From contig CACOQX010000001.1 in the NCBI GenBank assembly GCA_902629465.1, positions 81,632-137,472 on the forward strand: a DNA stretch of 55,841 nt. Direction: 5' to 3'. The notes beneath the pieces were generated by a model, which saw only the letters and a program-made list of their open reading frames with translations, had not been told where the DNA came from and made no database searches. Within the stretch, counting starts at the first letter, position 1. The number at the start of each line of letters is the position of its first letter. Below, piece by piece: positions 45,977 to 55,841 of this stretch. The stretch comes from an uncultured SAR86 cluster bacterium (GTDB lineage Bacteria; Pseudomonadota; Gammaproteobacteria; Magnimaribacterales; AG-339-G14). The translations under genes were made by a program, and so were the position numbers.

Positions 45977-46885
45977 TCAATTTTTGATGATAGATAGAAT
46001 CTTCATAACCTTATCATCATCATCTGAAAAAAATACCTCATCAAGATCGAATTTTTTGAGCCAAGTAATTTGTCTTTTTGCAAGCTGATAGCTAGCGTTG
46101 GTCGCTAATTCAATCATTTCTTCAAAAGAAATCTTATCTTTCAAGAAATCTACCACTTGTTTGTAACCTACCGTCTCAAGGACTTTTATCCTTTTTCCAC
46201 TAGTGCGTTCTAATATAGTTTTCGTTTCTTCGATAAGGCCTAATTCAAGCATTTTTCTGAATCTTTCTTTTAGTTGATTTTTAAAAGATTTTTTGTTTCT
46301 TGGAATAATCGCAAAAGTGAATTTTTGATAATCCTCAATCACACTTTTTTCTTTGATTGTTTTAAGCTTGCTAAAAGTATTTTTGGATAAATGATTAACT
46401 TCCAATGCTCTAAGTATTCTTTGTGAGTCGCTATCTTTTATTAGCCTTGCTGCATCAGGATCTATTACTTCAAGTCTTTCGTGCATATATTTCCATCCTT
46501 TATTTTTGGCTTCTTCTTCAAGTTTTTCTCTGAATTGAATATTTTTTTCTGGCAATTTTGATATGCCATTGAATAAAGAATAAAAGTACATCATGGTTCC
46601 TCCAACAAATAAAAGATCTTCTTTGCAATCGCAAAACTCATTTGAAATTTCATTAAGAAAATCTTTTACCGAGAAGTCATCCTCTGGGTCTAAATAATCT
46701 ATTAAGCCATGATGAATGCTATCTAGAATCTTTTGATTAGGTTTACTACTTCCAATATTCGCCCCTTTGTATACCTGAACAGAATCTACGCTTATTATTC
46801 TTGTTGGAAAGTGTTTATTAATTTCTATTGCAAGTTCGGTTTTTCCACAATGCGTGGGTCCTAAAATAGAAATTGCTTTCTTCAT
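45977..46885 (-). CDS. miaA: tRNA dimethylallyltransferase
   Basis: Adds a dimethylallyl group to A37 of tRNAs reading UNN codons, using DMAPP from the MEP pathway whose first gene is dxs in this window. The P-loop is GPTHCGKTELAI (about 9-20; GPTASGKT is more common), followed by ISVDSVQVYKGANIGSSKP, FVGGTMMYFYSLFNG and the late ETVGYKQVVDFL and YAKRQxTW-type segment (YQLAKRQITWLKKF). At 302 residues it is full length. It heads the miaA-hflK-hflC-hisZ-purA run. Confidence 0.95.
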   Translation of the reverse strand: MKKAISILGPTHCGKTELAIEINKHFPTRIISVDSVQVYKGANIGSSKPNQKILDSIHHGLIDYLDPEDDFSVKDFLNEISNEFCDCKEDLLFVGGTMMYFYSLFNGISKLPEKNIQFREKLEEEAKNKGWKYMHERLEVIDPDAARLIKDSDSQRILRALEVNHLSKNTFSKLKTIKEKSVIEDYQKFTFAIIPRNKKSFKNQLKERFRKMLELGLIEETKTILERTSGKRIKVLETVGYKQVVDFLKDKISFEEMIELATNASYQLAKRQITWLKKFDLDEVFFSDDDDKVMKILSIIKN

Positions 46886-46934
46886 GTTTTTTTGTTTTTA
46901 TTTTAGGATAAATAGCACTTAAAGGGAGATAAAG

Positions 46935-48898
<1,964 letters not shown>

Positions 48899-48981
48899 TC
48901 AAAAAGGAAATAATACACCCTTCTTATTAAAAAAAATAATCACTTTTAATTAGGAACAATCATAGAAAACCTAAACTAAAG

Positions 48982-50211
48982 TTATAAAGGAAGATATTTA
49001 AATGCTCTAAGAGATGCTCCTTGTCTTTCTTTCAGATAACTTTCTGTTTTTTCTATAATTTTTTCTGATGTAAAAGACAATTGTCTTTTCCAGATATCTC
49101 TAATTTCCTGAGGTGAATGAGCAACTTCAAGAATCTCCATAGATATTAGGTCTTCTGCGATTTCCTGAAAATTATAAAAACTTTTACCAGAAGATATTGG
49201 AAGAGAAAATTTAACCGCTTCTAAGAAATTTTGACCGCCCCTAGGAATCAAGCTTCCTCCTATGAAAGCAATATTTCCTAAAGAAAATAAATCTTCCAAA
49301 TGCCCAATTTCATCGATTAAGTTTATTTTGTTTGAATAATCAATTTTAAATCCATTTTTAGAAAATAATGAGGGACTAAATCCAGAATTTTTTAAAGCTT
49401 TAAAAATTTTTGAAACTCTCTCAGGGTGTCTTGGAGCAAGAACCAAAATAATATTGTCATCGCCAAGCATTTCAAAAGCCTCAACTAAAATCTTTTCTTC
49501 GGGTTCGTGAGTGCTAGCGCAAATAATCAATTTTTTCTCTTTGTTGTCTTTATATTCTTTTTTTTCATTTGATAAAGATATGGAATCAAACTTGAAGGAA
49601 TAATCTTGTTGAATTCTATCTTTGTGCACACCAAGATTGATAAATCTCTTTTGATCTTGAATTCCTTGGCAAATGGTAAAGTCTAGCTTAGAAAAAACCC
49701 CATCAAGAATAGGTAGAATAGATTTATATCTTTTAAAAGATTTTTCTGACATTCTTCCATTCACCAAAAATACTTTTCTATGTTGCATTTTCAGAATATT
49801 GATGAAGTTTGGCCATATTTCTGTTTCTAAAATAAAAGTCATCTCCGGTTTCCAAATTTTTAAAAAACGGTTAATGCATATTTTCAAATCAAAAGGCATA
49901 TATTGGTGAAACACTGTATTGCCATAGAGTCTTTTAATAGTAGCTGAGCCAGTTTGAGTAGTGCAGGTTATTAAAATTTGATGAACTGGAAATCTTCTTT
50001 GAATTTCTTTAATAAATTTTCTACTTGCTAGCACTTCGCCTATAGATACCGCATGGACATGAATAATTGCTTTAGAACTTTTTTCGCCTCTGTAGAAAGA
50101 AAGTTTTTCGAGAACTCTTGATAAGTTTTCACCAAATCTTAGAGACTTATAAATACTCCTTAAAAATATTAAAGGAAAAATTGTTTTGAAAATTAAATTA
50201 TAAATCCTCAT
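48982..50211 (-). CDS. waaA: 3-deoxy-D-manno-octulosonic acid transferase
   Basis: Transfers Kdo to lipid A precursors at the inner membrane (GT30). The 409 residues have an N-terminal hydrophobic anchor (about 5-22), IHVHAVSIGEVLASR (about 49-63) with the conserved catalytic Glu, ILITCTTQTGSATIK, the AILETEIWPNF-like FILETEIWPN segment, and in the nucleotide-sugar half CASTHEPEEKILVEAF, VLAPRHPERV and FIGGSLIPRGGQNFLEAV. Full length. It is divergent from an acyltransferase gene of the same pathway. Confidence 0.96.
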   Translation of the reverse strand: MRIYNLIFKTIFPLIFLRSIYKSLRFGENLSRVLEKLSFYRGEKSSKAIIHVHAVSIGEVLASRKFIKEIQRRFPVHQILITCTTQTGSATIKRLYGNTVFHQYMPFDLKICINRFLKIWKPEMTFILETEIWPNFINILKMQHRKVFLVNGRMSEKSFKRYKSILPILDGVFSKLDFTICQGIQDQKRFINLGVHKDRIQQDYSFKFDSISLSNEKKEYKDNKEKKLIICASTHEPEEKILVEAFEMLGDDNIILVLAPRHPERVSKIFKALKNSGFSPSLFSKNGFKIDYSNKINLIDEIGHLEDLFSLGNIAFIGGSLIPRGGQNFLEAVKFSLPISSGKSFYNFQEIAEDLISMEILEVAHSPQEIRDIWKRQLSFTSEKIIEKTESYLKERQGASLRAFKYLPL

Positions 50212-50260
50212 TTATTTGTGATTTTCTTATTTGTACTATGAATAAGCAAATCGTTAAAAG

Positions 50261-50266
50261 TATAAT
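50261..50266 (+). promoter_or_regulatory. Predicted -10 box of the lipid A acyltransferase gene
   Basis: TATAAT ends 9 bases before the ATG at 50276, so the predicted transcript begins within about 3 bases of the start codon. No Shine-Dalgarno site and no convincing -35 were found. Confidence 0.4.
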
Positions 50267-50275
50267 CATTATCTT

Positions 50276-51160
50276 ATGGAGTTTCTTTTAAAAACTTTTC
50301 TACGACTTTTGAGCTTTATTCCTTTTAATTTCCAAATGTTACTAGGAAAACTTTTGGGCAAGCTTTTATACAAAGCCTTAAAAAAAAGAAGAAAAGTTGT
50401 TGTCTGGAATATACATAAGTGCTTTCCAGATATGAATGAAAGAGAAGTAGAAAAGCTTGCAAGAGAAAATTTTACTCGAATAGGCCAGGCTATTTTTGAA
50501 ATATGTAATTCTTACTATTGGTCAGATGAAAAATTTAAAAAAAAGATTAAAAATATTGATGAATTTGAAAAAAAAATAAAAGCAATTAAGAACTCTAATA
50601 ATCTCCTACTTGTTCCGCACACTCCCAATGTGGATTTCGTTGTAAGAGCTCCATCTCTTTTTCTAAAAGTAAATGGAATGCAAAGATCAGCAGAAAATAA
50701 AATCTGGAATAAAATAATGACGGATGGAAGAAACAAATTTGTGGATAAAATTTTTTTGCCTAACGAAGGTAGAAAACTTCTTGGAAGCCTTAGTAAGGGT
50801 GAATCTGTGCTTTATGCCCCTGATCAAGATTATGGTTTCAAAAATTCAATCTTTATAGATTTTTTTAATCATAAAGCTTTAACGGTTGTTTTTCCTTCAG
50901 TGTTAGTTAAAAGAACGAACTGCAAAGTATTTTTATTGACTTTGGTGAAAGAGAACGAAGCCTACCTAGCAGATATACAAGAACTGATGCTAAAAGGATT
51001 AGATTTTGATGATGATTTAAGAATTATTAATTCTGCAATAGAAAATTTTGCTCAGTCTTATAAGCAGGAGTATTACTGGATACATAGGAGATTTAAAAAT
51101 CGTCCAGAAGGGGAAGGTAAATTTTATCCAGATGATGCTCTCAGAGAGTACTGGTTATAA
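50276..51160 (+). CDS. Lysophospholipid/lipid A acyltransferase (LpxL/LpxM type)
   Basis: HtrB-family acyltransferase adding a secondary acyl chain to Kdo-lipid A. The 294 residues have an N-terminal membrane helix (about 4-27) and the HX4D catalytic motif HTPNVD (about 120-125), then SAENKIWNKIM, the PNEGRKLLGSLSKGESVLYAPDQDYG region (split) and a late YYWIHRRFKNRPEGE, which is diagnostic. Pairing with divergent waaA supports a lipid A role. Whether it acts first (LpxL) or second (LpxM) is not decidable, so no symbol is given. Confidence 0.93.
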   Translation: MEFLLKTFLRLLSFIPFNFQMLLGKLLGKLLYKALKKRRKVVVWNIHKCFPDMNEREVEKLARENFTRIGQAIFEICNSYYWSDEKFKKKIKNIDEFEKKIKAIKNSNNLLLVPHTPNVDFVVRAPSLFLKVNGMQRSAENKIWNKIMTDGRNKFVDKIFLPNEGRKLLGSLSKGESVLYAPDQDYGFKNSIFIDFFNHKALTVVFPSVLVKRTNCKVFLLTLVKENEAYLADIQELMLKGLDFDDDLRIINSAIENFAQSYKQEYYWIHRRFKNRPEGEGKFYPDDALREYWL

Positions 51161-51964
51161 AGAGACTACAATGTTATCTATCAATCTCACTTTCTTATAA
51201 ATTGCTGCAACCGCAATTAAAATTTTATTTGTTTTTTTTGTAACAGAAGATAGATTATTTGCGTCGACTATTTCTAAATAGTCAATTTCAAAGCCTGCAT
51301 GTTGCAAAAAATTTATAGCTTCTATTTTTAAAACTCCTAGGGGTTTTTTTTTAAGAGAAGCTGCTAAATTTTTTAAACAAGAATAAATTTTTCCACAAAA
51401 TTTTTTATCTTCATCTGAAAGATAATTATTCCTCGATGACATTGCTAGTCCGGATTTTTCTCTCACTATTGGTAGTGAGACTATATCTGTTTTAATTTTT
51501 TTTCTCTTTACAAATTCCTTTATGATCAGTTGTTGCTGATAATCTTTGAGGCCAAATAAACAAGCATTGGGTTTGATTATTCTTAGAAACTTATTGATTA
51601 TCGTTAATACTCCATGGAAATGGGAGGGTCTTGATAAACCGCATAGTACATCAGAAAATTTAGGCTCAATGATGTCTAGATTTTCGGCAAAATTTTTCTC
51701 TGGAATGAACAAATAGTTACAGCCTAAGGTTTCTAAAAGCTGAATGTCTTGAGAAATTGTTTTCGGGTAGGTAGAAAAATCTTCATTTTTTCCAAACTGC
51801 AAAGGATTAATATAAATCGAGGCAATTACTTCGGAGTAATTTTCTATTCCATATTTGACTAAGGATAAATGGCCTTCGTGAAGATTACCCATAGTAGGAA
51901 CAAGAGCAAATGGAGAACTAAAATTTAAAGATTTTATCTCTTCAGTGGACTTAATAACCTCCAT
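51155..51964 (-). CDS. panC: Pantothenate synthetase
   Basis: Joins pantoate and beta-alanine using ATP. The 269 residues carry LVPTMGNLHEGHLSLV (about 21-36) with the HxGH nucleotide motif, INPLQFGKNEDFSTYPKT (about 52-69), LFGLKDYQQQLIIKEF and the KMSKS-like region MSSRNNYLS. It follows panB by 12 bases, so pantoate is made and used from one mRNA. Its stop nearly meets the acyltransferase stop (TTATAA). Confidence 0.97.
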   Translation of the reverse strand: MEVIKSTEEIKSLNFSSPFALVPTMGNLHEGHLSLVKYGIENYSEVIASIYINPLQFGKNEDFSTYPKTISQDIQLLETLGCNYLFIPEKNFAENLDIIEPKFSDVLCGLSRPSHFHGVLTIINKFLRIIKPNACLFGLKDYQQQLIIKEFVKRKKIKTDIVSLPIVREKSGLAMSSRNNYLSDEDKKFCGKIYSCLKNLAASLKKKPLGVLKIEAINFLQHAGFEIDYLEIVDANNLSSVTKKTNKILIAVAAIYKKVRLIDNIVVSL

Positions 51965-51976
51965 TGAAAACCTATT

Positions 51977-52774
51977 TCAGAAAGAATTTTCAGCAGAAGG
52001 AAAATTCAAATTTTTAACCTCTGAGACATATGTTTCGAAAGCTTCAGAAATAGAGTTAGCTTCATCCATGAAATTTTTTACAAACTTTGGTTGGTTCTCC
52101 CAAGAATAGGCTCCTATTACATCGTAACAAACCATTATTTGACCATCTGTAGCGGACCCTGCTCCAATACCAATTGTTGGTACTGTAAGAAGGGACGATA
52201 TTTCTTCTGCTAAAATTGCAGGCACACATTCCAAAAGAATTATCTCTGCTCCTGCATCTTCAAGTTGCTTGGCTTCAGACAAAATTCTATTTTTATCATC
52301 AAGATCTCTCCCCTGAACATGATACCCCCCTAATCTATTAATTGATTGAGGAGTAAGTCCCAAATGAGCACATACTGGAATTCCTCTCTGAGATAAGAGC
52401 TCAGTCGTTTTTAAAATCCATTCGCCTCCCTCAACTTTTACGGAATTAGCACCAGCTTGCATTAAACGCATGGCATTATCGTAAGCAAGGTTTTCGGTTG
52501 CATAACTCATGAATGGCATATCTGCCATTATATGACTTTTGACATTTCCTCTCTTTACGCACCTTAGATGGTAAAGAAGGTCTTCCATGGAAACAGGTAT
52601 AGTTGAATCGTGACCTTGTACGACCATACCGAGAGAGTCTCCAACTAGAATTAATTCTACTCCTGCTTCAGACATAAGCCTAGATAAAGAGGCATCGTAT
52701 GCTGTTAAACACGCAAATTTAGTTTTTTTCTTTTTATGATTTCTTAAATCTTCAATGGTTATGCTTTTGGTCAT
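51977..52774 (-). CDS. panB: 3-methyl-2-oxobutanoate hydroxymethyltransferase
   Basis: First step of pantothenate synthesis, adding a hydroxymethyl group from methylene-THF to ketoisovalerate. Motifs include FACLTAYDASLSRLMSEAG, LVGDSLGMVVQGHDSTIPV (about 42-60), VKVEGG, ICAHLGLTPQS-like VCAHLGLTPQS and IGIGAGSATDGQIMVCYD. I chose ATG at 52774, which overlaps the TGA of the upstream hydrolase as ATGA and gives 265 residues; an upstream in-frame start at 52807 lies inside the hydrolase gene. Confidence 0.97.
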   Translation of the reverse strand: MTKSITIEDLRNHKKKKTKFACLTAYDASLSRLMSEAGVELILVGDSLGMVVQGHDSTIPVSMEDLLYHLRCVKRGNVKSHIMADMPFMSYATENLAYDNAMRLMQAGANSVKVEGGEWILKTTELLSQRGIPVCAHLGLTPQSINRLGGYHVQGRDLDDKNRILSEAKQLEDAGAEIILLECVPAILAEEISSLLTVPTIGIGAGSATDGQIMVCYDVIGAYSWENQPKFVKNFMDEANSISEAFETYVSEVKNLNFPSAENSF

Positions 52775-53688
52775 AATGCGTTTATGAAATTTGAAATTTT
52801 GCGACATATTAAATCTTTTTCTTCCATTGGGAAGAAATGACTGCCATCTATTTTTTCAAAAAAATAATTCGGGTTGCTTGAGAGCAAATCTCTTACCTCA
52901 GGAGAAAGTGTTGAGCCATTTGATGCATAAGGGACATAAGTTTTTTTATTTAATTTTTTTATAAAATTTGTTCTTGCAGCATATGAAACTGCAAAAGTTT
53001 TTGCCTCCCATTCAGGATCACAAGAAAGATTTATTTGGTTTTTTTCTTTTCTAATGCCTCCATTTATATATGCTTTTAAGGATTCTTCTGGCCAATTCGT
53101 AAATGCACCTCTTCCCTGATAATGATTAAAAATCTCTTCTTTATCTGAAAATATCGATCTTCTTTTTTTTGCATTACTAATCATCTCGCTGGCGCGATTC
53201 TTTCTAAATAAACTCAAAAATGAAATAAATGTTTTATTTGAAATATTAAAAAAAGGAATTTGAAATTTTAGACTTTGAGGTTGCAGAACAGGATCAATAA
53301 GAATACTTTTACTTACTTTTTCTTCAAAGTCATAAGTTAGTCTTGCAGCTACGACTCCTCCCATGGAGTGTCCCATTAAAATATTTTCAGACGATGAGAA
53401 CTTACTTAGAAAGTTTTTACCATCCATAAAATAAGTATTCCAAGAGGATAATTCTGATGGAACTGCAGTCGCTTCAGAAAGTCCATGCCCTCTTTGGTCT
53501 AAAGCATAAATTGAATATTGATTCTCTAGTAATTCATTTAATTTTAAAAAAAAGGGTATATAAGTTTCAGCATTAAAACCTGTCGCGTGAAAGAAAAAAA
53601 TAGTTTTATTTTTGTTTTGACCCTCCAAAAATATGTATGAAAAAATATTATTGTTTATTTCAACTTCTTTTCTTTTTGCTATATCCAT
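52771..53688 (-). CDS. Alpha/beta-hydrolase of unknown substrate
   Basis: Alpha/beta-hydrolase fold protein, 305 residues, probably cytosolic as no signal peptide is visible. The oxyanion region is FFHATGFNAETY (about 32-43), followed by ALDQRGHGLSEA, the nucleophile elbow MGHSMGGVVAARL with Ser at about 106, and a C-terminal DGSHFFPMEEKD that supplies the His. A candidate acid residue lies in the preceding strand. It is ATGA-coupled to panB, so it is co-translated with the pantothenate genes. Esterase, lipase or thioesterase are all possible; I do not recognise a specific enzyme. Confidence 0.85.
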   Translation of the reverse strand: MDIAKRKEVEINNNIFSYIFLEGQNKNKTIFFFHATGFNAETYIPFFLKLNELLENQYSIYALDQRGHGLSEATAVPSELSSWNTYFMDGKNFLSKFSSSENILMGHSMGGVVAARLTYDFEEKVSKSILIDPVLQPQSLKFQIPFFNISNKTFISFLSLFRKNRASEMISNAKKRRSIFSDKEEIFNHYQGRGAFTNWPEESLKAYINGGIRKEKNQINLSCDPEWEAKTFAVSYAARTNFIKKLNKKTYVPYASNGSTLSPEVRDLLSSNPNYFFEKIDGSHFFPMEEKDLICRKISNFINAL

Positions 53689-53703
53689 TGATATTATTTA
53701 TTA

Positions 53704-54297
53704 GTGATAGATGTAAAAGGCTTTTTAAATGATAAAGAGGCTAAAAAACTACAAGAATTGTTTCTAAATGTCCACCACCTAGGCTCAGTTTTAGAAATTG
53801 GAACATACTGTGGTAAATCAACCTTAAATTTTGCTCTTGTTGCCAAAAAAATAGATGGGCTTATTTATACAATTGATCATCATACAGGTTCTGAAGAACA
53901 TCAACTTGGAGAGGAATATCACGATGAAGGCCTCTATGATAGAAGACTGGAAAAATTCAATACTTTGCCTGAATTTTTAAAAAATTTAAGATCTTCTAGT
54001 TTAGGTAAGTATGTTATTCCAATCTTAAGTAAATCCTCTGAAGCTTCTAAAACATTTTCGCAATTGATTAGCCTACTATTTATTGATGGCGGCCACTCTC
54101 ATGATGCTGCTTTAAGTGATTACAATTCTTGGAAAGATAAAATATGCTCAGGAGGGCTTATTGTAATACATGACGTTTTTCCTAATCCTCGGGATGGAGG
54201 AAGACCTCCGTTTGAAATTTACTCTGAAGCTCAAAAATCCAAACAATTTGAAGACCTAGGTATTTATGAAACCTTAGGAATCTTAAAAAAGATTTAA
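53704..54297 (+). CDS. Class I SAM-dependent methyltransferase (Methyltransf_24-like)
   Basis: Putative small-molecule or sugar methyltransferase. The 197 residues show motif I SVLEIGTYCGKSTLNFAL (about 29-46), an acidic loop after beta-2 (IYTIDHHTGSEEHQ) and the family's metal/SAM segment LLFIDGGHSHDAALSDYNSW...GGLIVIHDVF (parts, about 126-162). Start is GTG at 53704; a TATTAT ends 6 bases before it, so a leaderless mRNA is possible. It is divergent from the alpha/beta-hydrolase with 15 bases between. Its stop shares TTAA with the convergent toroid gene. Confidence 0.85.
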   Translation: MIDVKGFLNDKEAKKLQELFLNVHHLGSVLEIGTYCGKSTLNFALVAKKIDGLIYTIDHHTGSEEHQLGEEYHDEGLYDRRLEKFNTLPEFLKNLRSSSLGKYVIPILSKSSEASKTFSQLISLLFIDGGHSHDAALSDYNSWKDKICSGGLIVIHDVFPNPRDGGRPPFEIYSEAQKSKQFEDLGIYETLGILKKI

Positions 54298-55325
54298 CTT
54301 AGAATATTAAAAAAGTCTCCTGACGAACTAAATTTATTTATTGAATTTCCTGCAAGGATTGCAGCTCCCATTGTCCAGCTAGGTTTTTCAACAGGCCAAT
54401 ATTTTTTATCTTGATAAACATATCCTGTCCACAAAAGACCATCATCATCCATTAAATTAAAAGTATCTTGTAATATTTTTTCTGCTTCAGTTTTTAATCC
54501 AATTTTATTCAATGCCAAAACTAATTCCGAAGATTCAGCTGCAGTTACCCAGGGCTCCTCCTTTACGCACTTACATCCCAGTCCATTTATAACAAATTCA
54601 TCCCATTTATCTTTAATAATTTCTTTTGACTCTGATTCTGTGAAGACTCCAGATAAGACTGGGTAGTACCAATCCATGCTATAACGCTCTTTACTTTCCC
54701 AGTTTCTATCAAATCTAAAAGATTTACTTCTTAAACATTCTTTTAAGCTATTTAGTTGGACTTCCGAAACTCTATCCTGCTTATTTATTTCTTTTGCAAT
54801 TTTTTTGTAACATAAGAGACTCATGTAAATTGATGAGCATCCAGTTTTGAGAGAGTCATCCAGCCAATTTTTATCATCTTTCGCCCAAAAAAAATCTCCG
54901 TGGTCTGTTTGAGCTGCAAGAGTAAATTCTATCGCTGCATCCAAAACTGGCCAAAATTCATTGAGGAAATCCTTATTATTGAAATTTTTAAAGTGGTGCC
55001 ACATTCCAACAGCAATATAAGAGCTGAAGTTGGTTTCTTTTAATTTATTTTGTTCAGTAGAATAAAAAATTGATGCCCAAGATCCATCTATCTCCTGGTA
55101 GGTTCTTAGCCAGTCATATGCTTTTTTGGATTCAACTTCAAACCCCATAACATCTAAACCCATAGCCGATTCGATATGATCCCAGGGATCTAGTTTTGAA
55201 TCGGGCTCCCAGCGGATACCACCTTCTGAATCCTGGCAAGACAGAATATATCTAGCAAAATTTATGTAAACTGTCTTATCAAAAATATTTTTAGAATTAT
55301 TTTTTTTTGAAATATGCAACGACAC
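54294..55325 (-). CDS. QW-motif alpha/alpha-toroid protein of unknown function
   Basis: Predicted all-helical (alpha/alpha) toroid related to prenyltransferase/squalene-cyclase repeats. In 343 residues I see repeated QW-like sites: LSCQDSEGGIRW (about 28-39), TYQEIDGSWAS (about 74-84) and LAAQTDHGDFFWAKD (about 134-148), with later helices GCSSIYMSLLCYKKIA and SWTMGAAILAG. The DxDD acid motif of squalene-hopene cyclase is not present; DPWDHIESAMGL (about 46-57) is a conspicuous acidic alternative. No TM helix or signal peptide. GTG start at 55325, overlapping the upstream methyltransferase by 29 bases. It could be a cyclase, a prenyltransferase-like subunit or a six-hairpin glycosidase; function unknown. 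Confidence 0.75.
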   Translation of the reverse strand: MSLHISKKNNSKNIFDKTVYINFARYILSCQDSEGGIRWEPDSKLDPWDHIESAMGLDVMGFEVESKKAYDWLRTYQEIDGSWASIFYSTEQNKLKETNFSSYIAVGMWHHFKNFNNKDFLNEFWPVLDAAIEFTLAAQTDHGDFFWAKDDKNWLDDSLKTGCSSIYMSLLCYKKIAKEINKQDRVSEVQLNSLKECLRSKSFRFDRNWESKERYSMDWYYPVLSGVFTESESKEIIKDKWDEFVINGLGCKCVKEEPWVTAAESSELVLALNKIGLKTEAEKILQDTFNLMDDDGLLWTGYVYQDKKYWPVEKPSWTMGAAILAGNSINKFSSSGDFFNILS

Positions 55326-55841
55326 TTTTAGCTATTATTGGTTGAAGGACAAATTCTAGCACCTTTGTCAAAAAAGGTTTCTTCATCATGTCCCAAACTA
55401 AAAAGTCATGATATTTTTTTATAATCCAAGACGATTCTTTTGTTTCCCAAAACAAACATTGCAACCACCAATATGGAGAATGGAGAGCATGGTTCCAATG
55501 TCTTTTTAGAAAAGAAAACCCTCTCTTTTCAATTGATTTCTTGAAATGCTTGTATCTAAAAATTCTGACATGCCCTCCTGGCATTTCTTGATAAGACTTG
55601 CTTAACTTCCAGCAGATCCACTCAGGAAGATATTTGGGGACACTTGCAGCAAACATACCGCCCGGTTTTAAAATTCTCTCAATTTCTTCAATAACTAATT
55701 CAAAATCAATTATGTGTTCTAAAACTTCAGAGCAAATTACATAATCAAAAGAATTGTCTTCAAAAGGAAGTTCTCTTCCGTCAGTTACACCAAATGAACA
55801 ACTCTTATTAGCAGATGATTCATCAAATTCTTTAAAATTTT
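55297..55841 (-). CDS. Class I SAM-dependent methyltransferase, 5'-truncated by the window
   Basis: The frame stays open from the internal Met at 55656 to the right edge (codons 55657-55840 checked, no stop), so the gene continues beyond 55841. Visible motifs are DGRELPFEDNSFDYVICSEVLEHI (in parts; motif II/III of Methyltransf_11) and RILKPGGMFAASVPKYLPEW. The SAM-binding motif I lies outside the window. The C-terminal 100 residues are Trp/Phe/Lys rich (WWLQCLFWETKESSW) and may touch the membrane. It overlaps the toroid gene and is likely co-transcribed with it. Methyl acceptor unknown. Confidence 0.85.
   Translation of the reverse strand, partial: NFKEFDESSANKSCSFGVTDGRELPFEDNSFDYVICSEVLEHIIDFELVIEEIERILKPGGMFAASVPKYLPEWICWKLSKSYQEMPGGHVRIFRYKHFKKSIEKRGFSFLKRHWNHALHSPYWWLQCLFWETKESSWIIKKYHDFLVWDMMKKPFLTKVLEFVLQPIIAKSVVAYFKKK

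Overview
The window is a dense, AT-rich (by eye, not computed) stretch of bacterial chromosome carrying 53 protein-coding genes. I saw no rRNA, tRNA, CRISPR array, insertion sequence, integrase or prophage. The gene orders gyrA-serC-pheA-hisC-tyrA-aroA-cmk-rpsA-ihfB-lapA, xseB-ispA-dxs and miaA-hflK-hflC-hisZ-purA point to a gammaproteobacterium. Very short gaps, many start/stop overlaps, a TonB-dependent receptor and lipid A genes suggest a streamlined marine Gram-negative of the SAR86 type. The clade is an inference from style and gene order, not from a database search.

Layout. 25-11543 (minus) is one long run: gyrA, serC, then the chorismate-to-Phe/Tyr branch (pheA, hisC, tyrA, aroA), cmk, rpsA, ihfB, lapA and pyrF. 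11651-14469 (minus) is the proton-translocating transhydrogenase with a split alpha subunit. 14528-15857 (plus) is ubiG and a HAD phosphatase. 15854-19643 (minus) holds rluB, scpB, scpA and nadE. 19696-22298 (plus) holds a DAHP synthase followed by the most unusual pair here: a protein with three tandem DnaT-like domains and a lambda P-like protein. 22354-29588 (plus) is an RND pump (adaptor and pump) followed by xseB-ispA-dxs. 29553-32236 (minus) is pgpA, thiL and a thiolase. 32344-36042 (minus) is a giant TonB-dependent receptor with a clear terminator. 36240-41679 (plus) is nth, glyA, nrdR, ribD, a RibBA-like protein, ribH and nusB. 41681-46885 (minus) is purA, hisZ, hflC, hflK and miaA, with hfq and hflX missing from their usual place. 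46935-48554 is an acyl-CoA synthetase, followed by a P-II protein and waaA (minus), a lipid A acyltransferase (plus), and panC, panB and an alpha/beta hydrolase (minus). The right edge has two methyltransferases flanking a QW-motif alpha/alpha-toroid protein, a small group I cannot assign to a known pathway.

How it fits together. Most of the window is core metabolism: aromatic amino acids, serine, riboflavin, NAD, pantothenate, thiamine, isoprenoids, one-carbon units, NADPH supply, and envelope biogenesis (waaA, the acyltransferase, lapA, pgpA). The candidate new system is the DnaT-repeat/lambda-P-like pair at 20771-22298. It resembles a domesticated phage helicase-loading module placed in a housekeeping operon. 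No gap between genes exceeds 300 bases; the largest is the 197-base divergent region before nth.
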